Positions 12,901 through 38,733 of a stretch of 64,000 bases of DNA are shown here, piece by piece. A model generated the notes under the pieces. The model saw nothing but the letters and a program-made list of their open reading frames with translations, made no database searches and had not been told where the DNA came from. Position numbers and translations under genes: made by a program. The stretch is from positions 5,151,859 to 5,215,858 of the forward strand of contig CM063287.1 of the NCBI GenBank assembly GCA_032173965.1. Direction: 5' to 3'. Position 1 is the first letter of the stretch. Each line of letters opens with the position of its first letter. This DNA comes from Sitta carolinensis (Eukaryota; Chordata; Aves; Passeriformes; Sittidae).

Positions 12901-15263
12901 TTAAGTTTGTTTCCTCAAATCCAAGATGCTCTTCTCATAATCACATTTGAACAGCTTCAATAAATAAGGTACAGTACAGGAACTGTATGTGCCTCTAATT
13001 AAGATCTAAGCACTCAAATCAGCATTCAGAAATGCAACACTTCTCCAAAACAAAAGTCGCCAGGATATAAATCAACACAGACTCTGCTTTTGCAACTTTG
13101 CTTCCCAGGAATAAAAATTTACCACAGGGCCCACTTTCTTGATGCCTAAACTCAGGGAAATATTTTATTGGCAAACTCCACAAAATAGTTTTATGACTTG
13201 GGAGACTCACCTGAAACTTCAGGACTTGATTTCTCAGACCATTAACACTGAATTTCTATTCCTTCAGGAGCAGCGAGGCTCTGATGTTAACAGGAAAAGG
13301 AATCTCAGAAGGAAAATCCCCTGCAGACACAGGATCATGGCTACTGAGAGCATACCCATGAGAAAACAGACTTGACAGCCCTGAGATTAAGATGAGCTCA
13401 AATGTCTATTTGACAAAAATACAGAAATATCCAGTGTCATATTCTAATAATACAGAAGTTATTTTGCTTTGGATAAAATGTATTTGATAATTTAAGGTTA
13501 AAACAACTTTCCATATGCATTAGTACTCAGCAAAGTAAAAAATATCAAGTGTCTTTACACTCAAGACAGACAGAAAAGACAAACTGACATATTTGACTGT
13601 AACTTCTTTCAGGCAGAGGTCTCTTGGACAGTAGTACCCTTACTGACACTCCACCTTTCTCTACCTGTGCCTCCTTGTTTAGGTTTTGTGCCTTCTGCCC
13701 AAATCCAGACCAGCTGGCCAAGATCCCAGCCTCTGAAAGCCTCACATGGAAACGATGCAAAACATCTTCAGTTTTAACCACCTGTACCAACCACCCCTAA
13801 AAAACTATAACAAATAGAACTTCTCCTGCCCTGATCATCTGAAGAATCCATAAGGGTTCCAACTAAAATGTCAGCTTCTTAACAAGGCCTTTCACCTAGC
13901 CCTGAGGTAGTTTCTATCCCAGGACATTCAGAGCTCAATTTTATGCAGGCTGCAGTTACACTAATGGACTGGGTTCAGTACAAAATTGCCCCCTGCTGCC
14001 CCACTCTTTGGGTTTTGCTTTGTACTTACATGCATGTTAATAAATCCAAGCTATTTAAGGAAACAAACATGACAGCCATTAATGCACCCGTGCCAAACAA
14101 GAAGACAAGTGTCATGGGTAAGGAGGGTAAGAGCTCTGTCTCATCCTTCCCTCCCTTCTTGTTTCTATCTGCTTTCAAAGCCTTTCTTCTTCCATGCCAG
14201 GATTTTTTGGTAAAGTCAGCTGAACTACATTAGCAGCCCAGGGAGGCAGAAGTTAAGACACATAGAGCCTAAGGCCACATAGTAAGAAAGGTATGCCTTC
14301 TCCATTGTCAGTGGGAAAAACTTTTCAGAACCAGACAGTTCAATGGTGAAGCAGATGGTGATGGGTTGGGGTTTAGTTTTTATTTTAGCTTCTGGAATTC
14401 ATCAGTATAGCCATCCCACAGAAGCATCCTGTGGTCTGGGAAGTTGGTTTCACTGAAAGACTGCAAGTGAAACTAAGGCTGTCTCCAACAGCAAAAACAA
14501 CCCTGCCACCTCCTGCCCATTGCTCTTGGAGCACTTTGTGTCATTCCACTCATCTATTAAGAAATCTGAGAGATCCTTTCCCTAATCCTACTCTAAATAC
14601 AGGTCTGCAGTTTGGATAGTGTTTTCTTGATACCAAATGGAAGTAAGTTCAAGTTTCAACACTGCTGTAAAAATCAAAGGTAAAGTTGCCCTCTAGCCCC
14701 ATCTTACTTTCAGCCTTCTCTGTTGTCTGTTCATAGCCAGCAATTTTGAATTTGTTCTTTTACAGAAGCCATACAGCACAGTAATGTAACAGGACAAATG
14801 TGACACCTGCAGAAAATACAGCATAATCACAGATTAAGATGGCACTGGGACTTCTTCCCTGCCCCTGCCTTTTACACAGACATCTATCCAGTCCTGTGTC
14901 TTTAGAACCTCTCCAGGATTTTAGTATCTACCTTTCGATACACATCTATTTGAAAATAATTTAATTCCCATTTCCTGATGAAGTACATTCTGTGCCTCAT
15001 TTTAGTTTCACACTCAATGAGAGGGTACACACACTTTACAGGACAAAAAATTTAAATCATGACTACTTATTAAATTATGCATTGTAGTGATTGAAAGACA
15101 ACAAGCACCAGAGAAAATATACACACTGAAGCCTGATGTATGTATATGTACTAAACTGGGAAATCTTCAGTGATATGACAAAGAATTTGTGGGTTTTTTC
15201 CTCCCAATTACAAGAGAAGAGAGGATTTGTCAGACATTGATTATGTAGCTTCTACTCTCCACT
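6931..15263. other. IPMK-CISD1 intergenic region, including the CISD1 3'UTR
   Basis: No coding exon can be supported. The right end must contain the CISD1 3'UTR. Candidate minus-strand AATAAA hexamers, seen as TTTATT on the plus strand, lie at 14379-14384 and 13164-13169, and I cannot choose between them. The overlapping frames at 11442-11952 (148 aa minus, 125 aa plus) match no protein I recognise; that stretch has an AATAAA near 11670 and may be an old LTR. Poly-A runs occur at about 7962. A short palindrome lies near 12176-12198. Confidence 0.6.
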
Positions 15264-18200
15264 CTACGCCTCCTTCCTCTTGATGATCAGAGGCCCAACG
15301 TTGTCGCCAGTTTCCTCGTTGTGCTTTGTGTGAGAGCCATCACACAGTGGGAACTGAAAAAAGAAAGAATAAACACATCTAAAGTACATCCAGAGTCAGA
15401 ACTAAGAACCTAGGCTGAAAGTTTATTAGGCATCTTCTTATTAAATCCACTGAAACCACAGACTACAACTTTTATGCCAGAATCTCAGGTCTCCCTGAGT
15501 TTTGGCTGAACACTAGCTTTATCCTTATTAATGCAGAGCAGGCGAGAGGCTTGTTCTGAAAAAGCAGCCACCAAATTCACTCTCTTTGGTGTTCCTGTCT
15601 CAGATGGACAGAAGAAAACACCAGCCTGAGAAGACCTGGAGTATCTTATTCTCAACCTTGCTTCATGCTTCCTCAGTGCTGCCCTTAAGAGCCACATCAG
15701 CTGGAAGTAAACTGAAGAAATATTTGTTCCATTAAAAACCCCAAACAACCCCCACCCTAGAACAGGCTGGTCAGAGCAAGAATTACAGGGCCTCCTTTAG
15801 CCAGCTCTAACTGCCCAGTCCCAGAGAAGTGATAACTACTGCTCCTGGGAAGCTCTTGTCCCATGGAAGAGTCAAAAGATGTTCTGTGAGGCAGTAAGAG
15901 TGAGGCTGGATCCCATCACTTCTCAAGGCTGCACTTTCAGGGCTATGCCAGGTCTGCACAGGAAACTGGAGATGATCACAGAAATCACACACAGCTATTT
16001 TGCTTTCACTTACAATTTTGTTTGCTTAGAAGTAATGGGACTCAAAGTTAGGCATTACTCAGCTTTCACCTTTGCATCAGTACTACTCTCTTGCAGTATG
16101 GCCACAGTCAGTATTCAACATTCCACTATCTCAATGCTCCTACTTCAGTCACAGCCTTGGAAAAACATTAATACCCTGCCACCCATACTTAGAATAAAAG
16201 ACTTCAAAGTACTGCACAAAACCAATACAATGAAACAATATACGGAACGCTAAAAATAATGCAACCTTGTCTGTAAGGCAGTATTGGGAGGGAAGGAGAG
16301 AGATGAGGTGTGAGGATTTCTTCTGGCTTTTCACAGTAATGAAATGTCAAAACCTAAGCTAAAAATGGCATGCCTTATTTCCTTGAATAAAAAGCCCTTG
16401 AATTCAGAGAATGTGAATCAGCTTAAATGAACAGAGAAACTTTCTCATCCCATCAGTCACTTGTGATTCAATGACTAAGAAGTGACAGATACTGGGACAA
16501 GATCTGAGCAAACAGGAATGGATGTTTCTGGGACACTGACCAGCTTTCAACAGCACCTGTTCCTGGGGCAGTTGTTTTTCCATACACCACCAGGGTCCAC
16601 GGTGGTGTTCACAGATACAATGACACCATTTCCATCAGACACTATCATCTCACCAGCTCCAAGGAGGCAACCCAAAGTCCAGCTACAGCAACATCATCAC
16701 TCCAAGTTTTCAAGCAACAAAAATGGTGGGATTCCTAGGTTCAGATAGCATGAAAACATCTTTAACAGCTACCAAGGGTGACTGCTCTGCATTTATCCTA
16801 CTGGCCAGCTGGCCTCAGAACATTGGCTCCCAGGGGCTGATACACTGGACTTGAGCTTCTCAGGGAAAAACACCAAACCAAACACCACTTTCCCAGAGCA
16901 CCCACTTGGTCACCTTGAAGACCAGATAGTGCATAGAAGGATACTGGGCCTGACACAATGTATTCATCCCTGATTAAAAATAAGACAGGCTAGCAGCAGT
17001 AGTGGCCAAAGCTCAACCCCCAGGGGAATTGTACAGTGATCTGGACAGCTCAGCTGATTTCTCTTGACACTGGACATGTTTGCATTCTCTATCACTATTT
17101 CTGCTGAGAGTCTGCAGCAGTATTCCTCAAGTCATAGCCTGGGGACTAATACCTCTCAGGAAGACACAGTGGCTGCAGGTCATTGTAAAAAAGACAGCAA
17201 ATTAATTTCCCACTCCCCCAACTCACACCTAAAAATGAAGACAAGTAAGAAAACAAGTGTTCTAGCTTTAATTACTGTTTAAAGACAAAACTCTTGCTTC
17301 TACACTGGTAAATTTGAGCATTGTTTTTTTTCTACACTGGACAACTATGAAGTGCCTGCAAAGCACAACACTGAATAGAAAATGGTCATTTAAAGAACCT
17401 CCCATTTATTATTAACAGATAATTACATGCCGAGACAAACTTATTTCAAGATACCGCATACAGTTTTTTAAAACACGTATGTTTGACAAAGACTATGGCC
17501 AGCACAAAAGCCTTTTAAATACACTATTTCAAAAAACAAAGCAAAACAAAAACAACTGCTCTTTTTTCAAGTTCCACATTCTGACAACTATATAATTACA
17601 AATTTAAACAGTTTGAGAACTGTAAGAGCCAGAGAATGCTAGCTGACAACTTCCAAAGATGACAAGCATTTAAGAATGATGTATTTTATTACTGTTTGGC
17701 AGTAACAAATATGAGAAGCACACAAACCCTATTAAAGGTTATGATACCCATGCTTAAAGGTCAGCCCATCAAGGCAAGAGGAAGGCAACAAAACTGGAAA
17801 CTGCAGTCTTTGAGGTGGAATATGTTCACTAAAATACTTATCATCAAACAGCAGTAAAAGGAAACAAATACCTTCCAAAATTTCCACTGACCTCCTAAAT
17901 GCCTTTCCAAGACCTTTCAGATCAGAATCCAACAAATGCACTCATTATAGCCTCATCTACTTTCTTTCTAATTCAGTAGGGCAGTATGTTCCTAAAATGA
18001 CAATAACCCTTAAACATATGCCAAAATGTACTTCTTAAGGTTTTTATTTTACACAAAAAAAAAGGTAATATCAAACGATAGCAAACAATTGGCAGAAGCT
18101 GCAATGCAGCCAGTAGAATCAGATACTATTTTCCATTTCTGTTTAGAAGACTGAATAGGAAGCAGAAAGCACAAACACCAGTATTCAAGTAGGGTTTTTT

Positions 18201-21200
18201 CAGTTCAGACTCCAGACAGAATAAATAAGACAAGACCACCTCCACAAGACTGTTTCAGTATCAAATCATAATGCTGTTTAGTCCTTAGCAGTGTTATGCT
18301 GTAAAATCAGATTCAGGTACAAATGTGTAAGCTCCTGGGTTACCTGCAAGGTAATAAAGTCAGATCTGACAACAGCAAGAACTGGAAGTTACAGCATCTG
18401 GAAATGGCTGAGTTTGGCCTAATGAGCCCAATGTCTAACACTTGAGAAGTTGAGTATTCACCTCCCTGGAGGAGAGCTAAATTTCAAGGCAGTTACCTGG
18501 CTCTGAAGGTCTGTATTCTGGCACCTCCAAAAAAAGCATTTAAATGTGCATCAGTGGTAAATGGACAGGATTAATCCTGCAGTCTTCTGCTCTCATTTTA
18601 CAGAGATAAAGTATATACTCAGTATGTATCTCAGCTACATCAGGTGTCACACATCTGTAAGATCAGATTTCAATCTGGGGTACTATTATTGAGAAACTAG
18701 GTTATCACTAGTTTAAGGCAATTGAAGCAACCCAACTTCAAATGCAAGCAAGCTGGACCAATATTTAGGCCAGACTTTTAATTGCTGAAAAGTAGAAGCT
18801 TCTATGTGATTGCATACTGGTGTACACCATGCACTACTACGAAGGTACTTTCTGACTAAGCTTCCAACTTTCTCCAAAAAGAGGTGTTTAAGATCCCCAC
18901 AGACTTTCTCCTTAGTTTTGGCTAAGCCTCAGTATTGGCACAGGTAGCAAACAAAATGGTATCTGTCATTCATGATCATGTTCCAGACAGTTGCTCTCTT
19001 TTCAAGAGACCTTTTTCAGAGCTACAGAAATATTTTGTCCACTATTAGCACTGATCTGCAGGCTTTACTCTGAGCACCAGCACAAATCTGTGTAGTTCTA
19101 CAGATTAGAATATTGCTCCATCTCAGAGCAGAATAGTTTAGGTGAAAAAAGGCTAGTTTGCTGTAAATAAAGCAGTTTAAAAATAGTTTTGCTGAAACAT
19201 GCATGCACATGAACGACACTGGACCATTCATTCTTCTCTTACCTTCTTAGACCTCCAACAACGACAGTAGACAGCCTTGTCTCCCAGATCTTCCATATCA
19301 AAGGCATGGACTACCTTGGGGTTATCCTTCTGGATGTGGGGATTCACCATTGCTTTGCAGCATTTGTCTTTAGAGAGAAATTTTTTGTAAGCTAGAAAGC
19401 CAACAACAGCTGCTCCAGCAGCTAAGGAGACTGCAGCAATCCATTCAGCTAGAATAAAAGAAGAAAAAACAAGAGACTGTAGGTTTGACCACAACATTCT
19501 ATTACAACTACTCAGCAGTAAATGTTTCCATGCTTGCACCAACACCTTTTTACTTTCCAACAGATCTTTCTGTTCTGTGATAGTAACTCTCTGCTTTAGA
19601 GGAGTATTTTCCTTTCACAGTCACCTAGTTAATATGCTCTTTTCTACTGATCAGAGTTCTACTTCACCCAAGTCCTTTCTACAGAAGGGTGAGAATTAAG
19701 CTGGCAGAGTTTTCATGGTTTTGGTTTTTCCCCTTCTATTCAGAAAACTCTGATATTAACATCAGTAGTCCATTGTTTCAAAGTTCAGCATATTATATCA
19801 GGTATAAGTACACTCTGTAGCAGCAAAAAAACTGTGTTGCTTGTTTCAGTTGCAAGAAAGTCACCAAAGAAGAACAGTCAGCATCAACAACCCAGAAATA
19901 TGTTTCTCCCCCAAAGGCATGGGCAGTGAGTAGCTTTCAATAAAATGCATCTTATAACTAAAAAAACTAAAATTAGTTGTTTGGCAATGGGGAACTTATT
20001 AAATATACTACCACCAGCAACAAAAGCCATCTTAGATTAAATCCCTACTGTGGTATAAAAAAACAACAAGGATCCAAAAAGATTTAAGAATCATAGCACG
20101 TTTATTTTAACTAGATTAACTCCTGAATCTCTGCAAAACATCTTTCATTAAAAAATCCTCTTGCCACCACTCCTCATCATCACTTTTTCCTCCCTTTATT
20201 TACAGATAAAATTTTTGCAGTCTTTCTTAGTACGATGTGCATTCCTGCAAGAAGTTTTCCTACTTTTTTGTGGCTCTACTGTTTTCTCTCTGCTTCATGA
20301 AAATATGCTGGACTTTGGCTCAAAGGTTCAGGTTGCATCACCAGGTCCTGTTGTTTCCTCTCAGAGTAACAAGTGGCTGCTCTTTCTTTTTTTTTATCCA
20401 CCACATGTACTGCAAGTTCTGTTTACAGACAAATAAATGGGAACTTAAGTTTTAGCACATTTACAGAACTTAATAACATTAGAACAGTCTCCAGTTAGGA
20501 ACTTCTATCCTGTCCTTTTATGTTTTAATTGGATCTGTAAGATGCCAAGCCGGATGGCATCTGTGAAGCAAGAGACATCACTACATCCATGTCTAGGAAG
20601 AAACAAAAACCTTTGTTAGTTCTTGCTACTTTCTGTGACTAACTGACTTGCTGTATTTCCACTGTGAGCCTGGACTAAAAGTATCAAGGTTTTCTGTCCC
20701 TGTGCCACAGGCTTTCCTAAAATCTGTATCAAGCCCTTTTCCCAGCTAAAACACTGTTAGCTCATAGGCACCACACTGACCCACAGGTGACTGGTGTAGC
20801 AATATATGGAATATATGGAATTAGACAGCTATCTATCAGGCAAGGCAGGCACTCTTTTAGAGTCTTACTACAGGAGTAAAAGATGCAGAAATCCTTCAGA
20901 GTTCATTTTTTTAAGTAAATGACACAGAAGAGACCAACATACACTGAGACCTCCCCTGCTAATGAGTGACAAACTCTTCCTGTAACAGTAAGGTGACATT
21001 AAGATACAGAAAATCATCTTTATCATGGAAGAATTTAGGGCAGGCACGTTTCCCTGCTCCCCAATTCCTTGAAACAATAAAAGCCCCAGAGACCATGTTG
21101 TGAATGCTGTGTTTTATATCCATTCAGTGAGCTCTCAGCCTTTATTCCCCAGAGTAATGCATTCATTTTGATAAAGAAGTGAGGAAATTAAAAAAGGATT

Positions 21201-24200
21201 CTGTGAAAATCTGCTTTAATTTAGCACAACAGCCCGAACTAATTAAAAAAAAAAAAAATCCAGCTACAGTTTAAATCCAAGACAGAAGCTCTCCCAAGAA
21301 AAGCCACTGCCCTGTCTCACTGGAGCAAGGCTGTGGCAGGGAGGAGATGCTCAGGAACTGCTGGGTCTGATCTCAAGTGACCCCTGGTGAAATGTCAAGT
21401 GCAGCTACAACAGCGAAACCAAGGGACTGCTCATTGTGTGGCTTTTGGGGAAGCAGCAATTGCAAGGATTGCCCAAGCTGCTACCAATGCACTGCCAATG
21501 GCCCAAAAGTCTCCTGCATTTTAAATAAGCGATAAGGGGACAGGAGGACCATATCCATTCCCTTATGAAATCTAAGGGGAAAGAGGGACTTTAATGAAGA
21601 CCACAGGTGGCTCCTGTACCTGGAGCAAGGTACTGCACCTTAACAAAGCTGATCTTTACCTGTACCTACCCAAAAGTCCAAGACAACTTAGCAAACTGGA
21701 AGAGGAAAAAATACCTGGTAATATTTCTGAATCTCACTACAAACAAGAGAAGTCTGTACTAAAATTCAGAAGAGCTGTTCTGTACATCTGCAGCCAGCCC
21801 AGATCCTGTGACCTCCCCTGGGCCATGCCCCGTAACTATGCACATCAGCCCCAGCTCAGCAAGCAGGGATCATGAATTAAATTGTCAGCTCATCTCACAG
21901 TGATCCTCCATATCCACAGCTTCAGGTATTTTTTCTCATAATAGAGGAATGTCTTTTCTGCTGTATTACCTTTCTTTATCACTTCCCTAGAGCCACTTCA
22001 CTTTTCACCTTTCAAGATGGAAAATTGTATCAACCAATAATGCATTAAATCCAAACATTTAAAGCAGTCTTATTCTTTCAATTCCAGAATTGCCTTAATA
22101 AATATAATGAAAATTTAGAAGAAATATTTTAACTTATTCAATAAACTCTCTGTTAAATTATCCTACAGGGTTTCAGGGCCAGTAAGTTTCATCTTGTTTC
22201 ACACACAGATCTGGAAAAGCTGGAACGCTCATTTAATCTTCCTAACTAAATTAACAATAAAATGCACCTGGAAGAAGAACACTTTTATTTTTAAATACTC
22301 TGAACTGTTTCAAAATACCTCTGGTGCCAATTCAGCAGTCTGCTGCCAAACTCTTAAGGTCATGCATGAGGTATCTGTTAACAGAGTGACATTGCTGTGG
22401 AATGTTAAGGGGTTTTTATTTCTTCTTAAAATAAAAAGCAGTAGGAGCAAATTTTGAGTTATTATTAAAGAACCCCCAAATTCTGCTATAATACCAAACC
22501 ACAGTGTTACAAGACAAGACAAAACAGGCCTGTGTAACATGGCAGAAAAAACTGGGTTTGTGTCATAAGCACTAAACAATGGAAAAAAGTTTGGCTAAAA
22601 CTCCGGAAAAATTAACCCATGAAGGAGAGAAGAGACAGCAAGAGAGACGTAAAGAAGGAAACAAATTCAAATAATGAAGTCCCAGGAGAGCAGGCAGTGC
22701 ACAGAAGTAAACAAAAAAATCAGAGACAGGAATGGCAATAATAGGGATTTATTCCCTCCTGGATTCTTTGGACATCTCTTAATGAAAGAGATTTTGATCA
22801 AAGTTTCTCCTCTCTTCTTTATCTAAACATCTAGAACATTGCTCTGAATGTTTCCAGATCTACACTACAAGAGGGAGCTTTTGAATCTGCTAGAGAGCTC
22901 TGGGAGACTTTATCCACATGAAAACATACATTTACCATCTGTACTGAGACATGGACTAAGAAAGTCAAGCGGTCTTGCTTCCACCAAGATCCTTGTTAAG
23001 AACCCAGAACGATTTATATTCTAGCAACTATCAACAATATGGGGGAGAGCTACACCCTGACAAAGTTAGTCCAAGACCATCCTAAGAGGCAATATTCAAG
23101 TTACCTCTGCTGCTTAGAAAATATTTGTTATTCAAAAGTCACAGAGTAATAATGCCAGACATGAAAAACTGTATTTTCTGTCACCAGAAGTGCTTTTAAC
23201 TTTTTTCTCCCCATTTCGTTGCCAACAAAGAGACTCTTACTGTGCAAGAGTTGTTCACAACAGTCCAGCAGGGTCACTGCCACAGCCAAAGGCAATGCTG
23301 GAGAAACACCATAGTCACTGAAGAGTCATCCTGGATAACTGGATACACGAAAAGCCTAACAGCAAAAGTCAAGCAGTCAAGCCAATAAAATCACTTCTAC
23401 CACTCCACAGCATTCACAAAAAATGAGATTATGACTGGCAGGTTTAATTTAATTGAAGATGTATGGTAAAGAGGCCACCTGAGGGAAAGAGATTGTTGGA
23501 TTTCACCAATAAGAAAGCCAAGTCACTGTGATCAGATCTGTAGCTGGTGTGGGGTCACACTGAAAACAACTTCACCTCGCAGACAAAAAGCATTAGCTGT
23601 GCTATTCACTGCCTTCCAAAGGGCACACATGCACAGAAGCAATTAATTCCTTCACTGCTAACACCAATTAAATCTCACAAAAATATGGTAAGTTTATGGC
23701 GCAAAGTTTTCAGTAGAGAATAAATTATTTTCAAAATTCATTAGCTGGAGGCTTATGCCAGCTGGAGGAAGAACTGTAACCTGCCAGTCACAAGGCACTG
23801 ATCAAGTTTAATCTCTTCAGAAATCACAAAAACCTAATACTGTCTCTTCCTAAACAGAGCACCCTGCAAGACTGATCCTATCAGCTGCTCCTATGCTTTT
23901 CTTAGATAATGAGAATATTTTCAGTTTGTTTAGGAGCCCTTCTCCCATCTCCACAAAGTTCTTCTGCTTAATTCCTAGCGTCGAGGAACTGTTCTAATTC
24001 TTACAAGATTATAAACGACAGCAAGATGCCATTGGGAACACAACCTGGATGCAAGCTATTACCAAGTCATCCTCAGGGCTTTGATTGTTTTAACAAGCAT
24101 AGCCTTCTTCCGTCACTAGCCCATTTTAGACTGCCTTCGCCACCATGCTCTTGTACCAGCAGCTCCCACCCTCACCCACCCCTCGAAAAAAACCTCAAAC

Positions 24201-24963
24201 CACCTGCCCGCTAAATTAAGGACACAAACCACGGGCAGCTTTACAACTGGAAACCACTCACGCACGTGGAAGCTCATTTTTTAGAGAAAATTAGGCAATT
24301 CAGCTCTCTATTCTATCCTCCACCCGGCCCAACTCCTTCCTCCGGTCCGCTTGCGCAACAGCAATCAGAACACGAAACTCTCCCAGGCACGGGTCGAGTC
24401 AATCATTACACAGCGCAAATGTCACCGTTACCTCCACTGCACAGTATATCGGGCACTGAGAGGCAGACCAAACCGCTGAACTCTACCGCTTTTCACGAAA
24501 TTTCCACTCGAACAGGTGGAAAAACAAAAATAAACCAGCGGTGTTTGAAAGGGGCTGTCCTCACTAGAGATAAAAGTCGGCGGGCGGCCGAGCCCGCGGC
24601 GAGGGCCGAAGCACCTGGCGGCTCCGGGCCCTCACACAGCAGCGTGGTGGCCCGGGGTCAGAGGGAGCCCTCGGGCCGAACCTCACAGCGCCTGCCCCTC
24701 GCTGAGCGCGGCAGGGATGTTGAAGCGATGAGCGGAGCCCGCCGGCCGCCTCCAGACCCACCGCACCCCGCGAGGCGGGGGAATGCCCGCCATCTTGTCC
24801 CAGGGGTCCGGCGGGGCACGGGCCGCGCAGGCCGAGCCGCCGGGGAAGCGCCCCCGGTGCTGCCCGCCCGGTGCCCCCGGCCGTGCCCCACGTCTCCGGT
24901 CAGCCCTGAGCGCGAACGCCGGCCAGCCATACCCTTCACGGCGCCGCACTGCCCGGGCGCCAT
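15264..24963 (-). CDS. CISD1: CDGSH iron-sulfur domain protein 1 (mitoNEET)
   Basis: Three minus-strand exons splice cleanly: 24933-24963 (31 nt), 19243-19448 (206 nt) and 15264-15353 (90 nt including TAG). The product is 108 residues, the human length. Residues 1-10 are divergent. Residues about 13-31 ([19 protein letters not shown]) form the single membrane anchor that holds the protein in the mitochondrial outer membrane. The CDGSH domain follows, with all four 2Fe-2S ligands at the mitoNEET positions: Cys72, Cys74, Cys83 and His87. The core [20 protein letters not shown] is conserved, and the tail ends IIKRKEA. The start was chosen because the 31-nt exon gives the right phase and the same total length. 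mitoNEET is a redox-active cluster protein linked to iron handling and respiration. The gene is divergent from UBE2D1 and runs in the same direction as IPMK. Confidence 0.97.
15354..19242 (-). other. CISD1 intron 2
   Basis: Minus-strand intron between the exons ending RSKK and starting FPLCDG; donor GTAAGA, acceptor TTTTCAG. It is AT-rich with no recognised gene or repeat. Open frames inside it are short and unconvincing. Confidence 0.8.
19449..24932 (-). other. CISD1 intron 1
   Basis: Minus-strand intron with donor GTATGG and acceptor TTCTAG. It includes a poly-A tract near 21244-21258. Its right-hand 370 bases lie in the CISD1 CpG island and carry a YY1-type core (AAGATGGCGGG on the minus strand, 24787-24800). 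No coding exon is supported elsewhere. Confidence 0.8.
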
Positions 24964-25240
24964 CGCTGCCGCTCCGCGCACGCGCCACCGCCCAAGATGG
25001 CCGCGGGGCCGCCCCTTAAAGGCCTCCCGGCAAGACAAGGGGCTAGCGGGGAGGCGGAAGGTGTGGGATATGTGGGACGGCACTGTGGAGAGGAGGAGAC
25101 TATGGGATATGTGGGATGGCACTGTGGGGTGTCCTCGCAGGGAGCAGCGCTGTGGCTGGCAGGTGTCCGCAGCTGTAAAATGGGTGTCGGGCACGCTGTG
25201 CGTCCCGTGCAGAGCCTGGCGCGGCCTCACCGTTCTCTTA
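24560..25240. promoter_or_regulatory. CISD1 CpG island and promoter
   Basis: The island surrounds CISD1 exon 1. A YY1-like element, AAGATGG followed by CCGC, lies at 24994-25004, about 30 bases upstream of the CISD1 ATG. A near-consensus NRF1 site (CGCGCACGCGCC, 24975-24986) lies 12 bases upstream of the ATG. Both factors commonly drive nuclear genes for mitochondrial proteins, which fits CISD1. Binding is inferred from motif alone. Confidence 0.65.
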
Positions 25241-25540
25241 CGCTGGTAGTGCTGTGAGTGCCCAACAGCTCTGCAAAACGCTTAGATCGCTGTATGAGCC
25301 TTCTCCTGTGTAGTTGTGGAAAGATAAAGCTGAAAAGCGATATCCTCCGCGTGACAGCTGCCTCGAAACTCGTAAGCTTGGGCATTGATGTGAGAATTAG
25401 TATTCATTACTCTAAAAAAGTATTACTGAAGTTCCGATAGTACATTTCTGAAGTCCTGATTAAGGACTCGCTACTCTGGGACCTCATTTATGGTTGGACT
25501 TGATAGGAAAGATGTGTGCTTATGTCTTAACAAACAATTC

Positions 25541-25688
25541 CATGGGTGAGGGTATGGGTGTTAATGTCTTGGAAATGCGTCTAATGTCTCTACCAACTGT
25601 CTGGGTTCTGTAACAAACCTGCGGCTTGAAGTTGGTAGAGACATTAGGACGCATTTCCAAGACATTAACACCCATACCCTCACCCATG
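25541..25688. repeat. Long near-perfect inverted repeat (hairpin)
   Basis: The left arm is 25541-25598 (58 bases) and the right arm is 25630-25688 (59 bases), with a 31-base spacer at 25599-25629. The right arm is the reverse complement of the left except for one extra base, a CCT/CT difference within the TGCGTC..TAATG segment. The pairing stops abruptly at both outer ends. I find no flanking target duplication. It lies between the CISD1 and UBE2D1 first exons, outside both CpG islands. An RNA made from either strand would fold into a duplex of almost 60 bp. Confidence 0.97.
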
Positions 25689-26162
25689 AACACTGGTGTT
25701 TCATAGCATGATTTTATCTCACAGACAAGATCTTAGAGGCTTCTTTCAACTTTAATGATTCTACGACCGATTCGACAGACTTTTCAACCACACACGTCTA
25801 CTGCTTCTCTCACACACCATCATGAATACGACACACCTTTTCCTTGTATCCTGGTTTGAAACTCCACACGGTTGCTTCCCTCTTCCTCAGCTCTCCGCGT
25901 GCCGGCGTAGGCCGTGACTTTCACCCCCGCCCCGGTCATTAGAGAGACAATGGCCGCTCCTCACTGAGCCCGGCACCCCTGCGGGGCGGGGCGGGACCGG
26001 CCCGGCAACACTTCTGCGCCTGCGCGCCGCCGCCCTGCCCACGGACTGCGCTTCCCGGCGAGCCCCGCGCACGGCCGCGCAGGCGCACGAGGGCCCGGCG
26101 GCTGCACACCCGCCCCGCCCTGCGCGCCCGCCGCCCGCTTCGCGCTGCCGCCGTGCGTTCCC

Positions 26163-38733
<12,571 letters not shown>

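Noticed and set aside
24266..25249. 327-codon plus-strand open frame
   Set aside because: It lies antisense over CISD1 exon 1 and its CpG island. It is Pro/Arg/Ala-rich from GC composition and has no recognisable domain.
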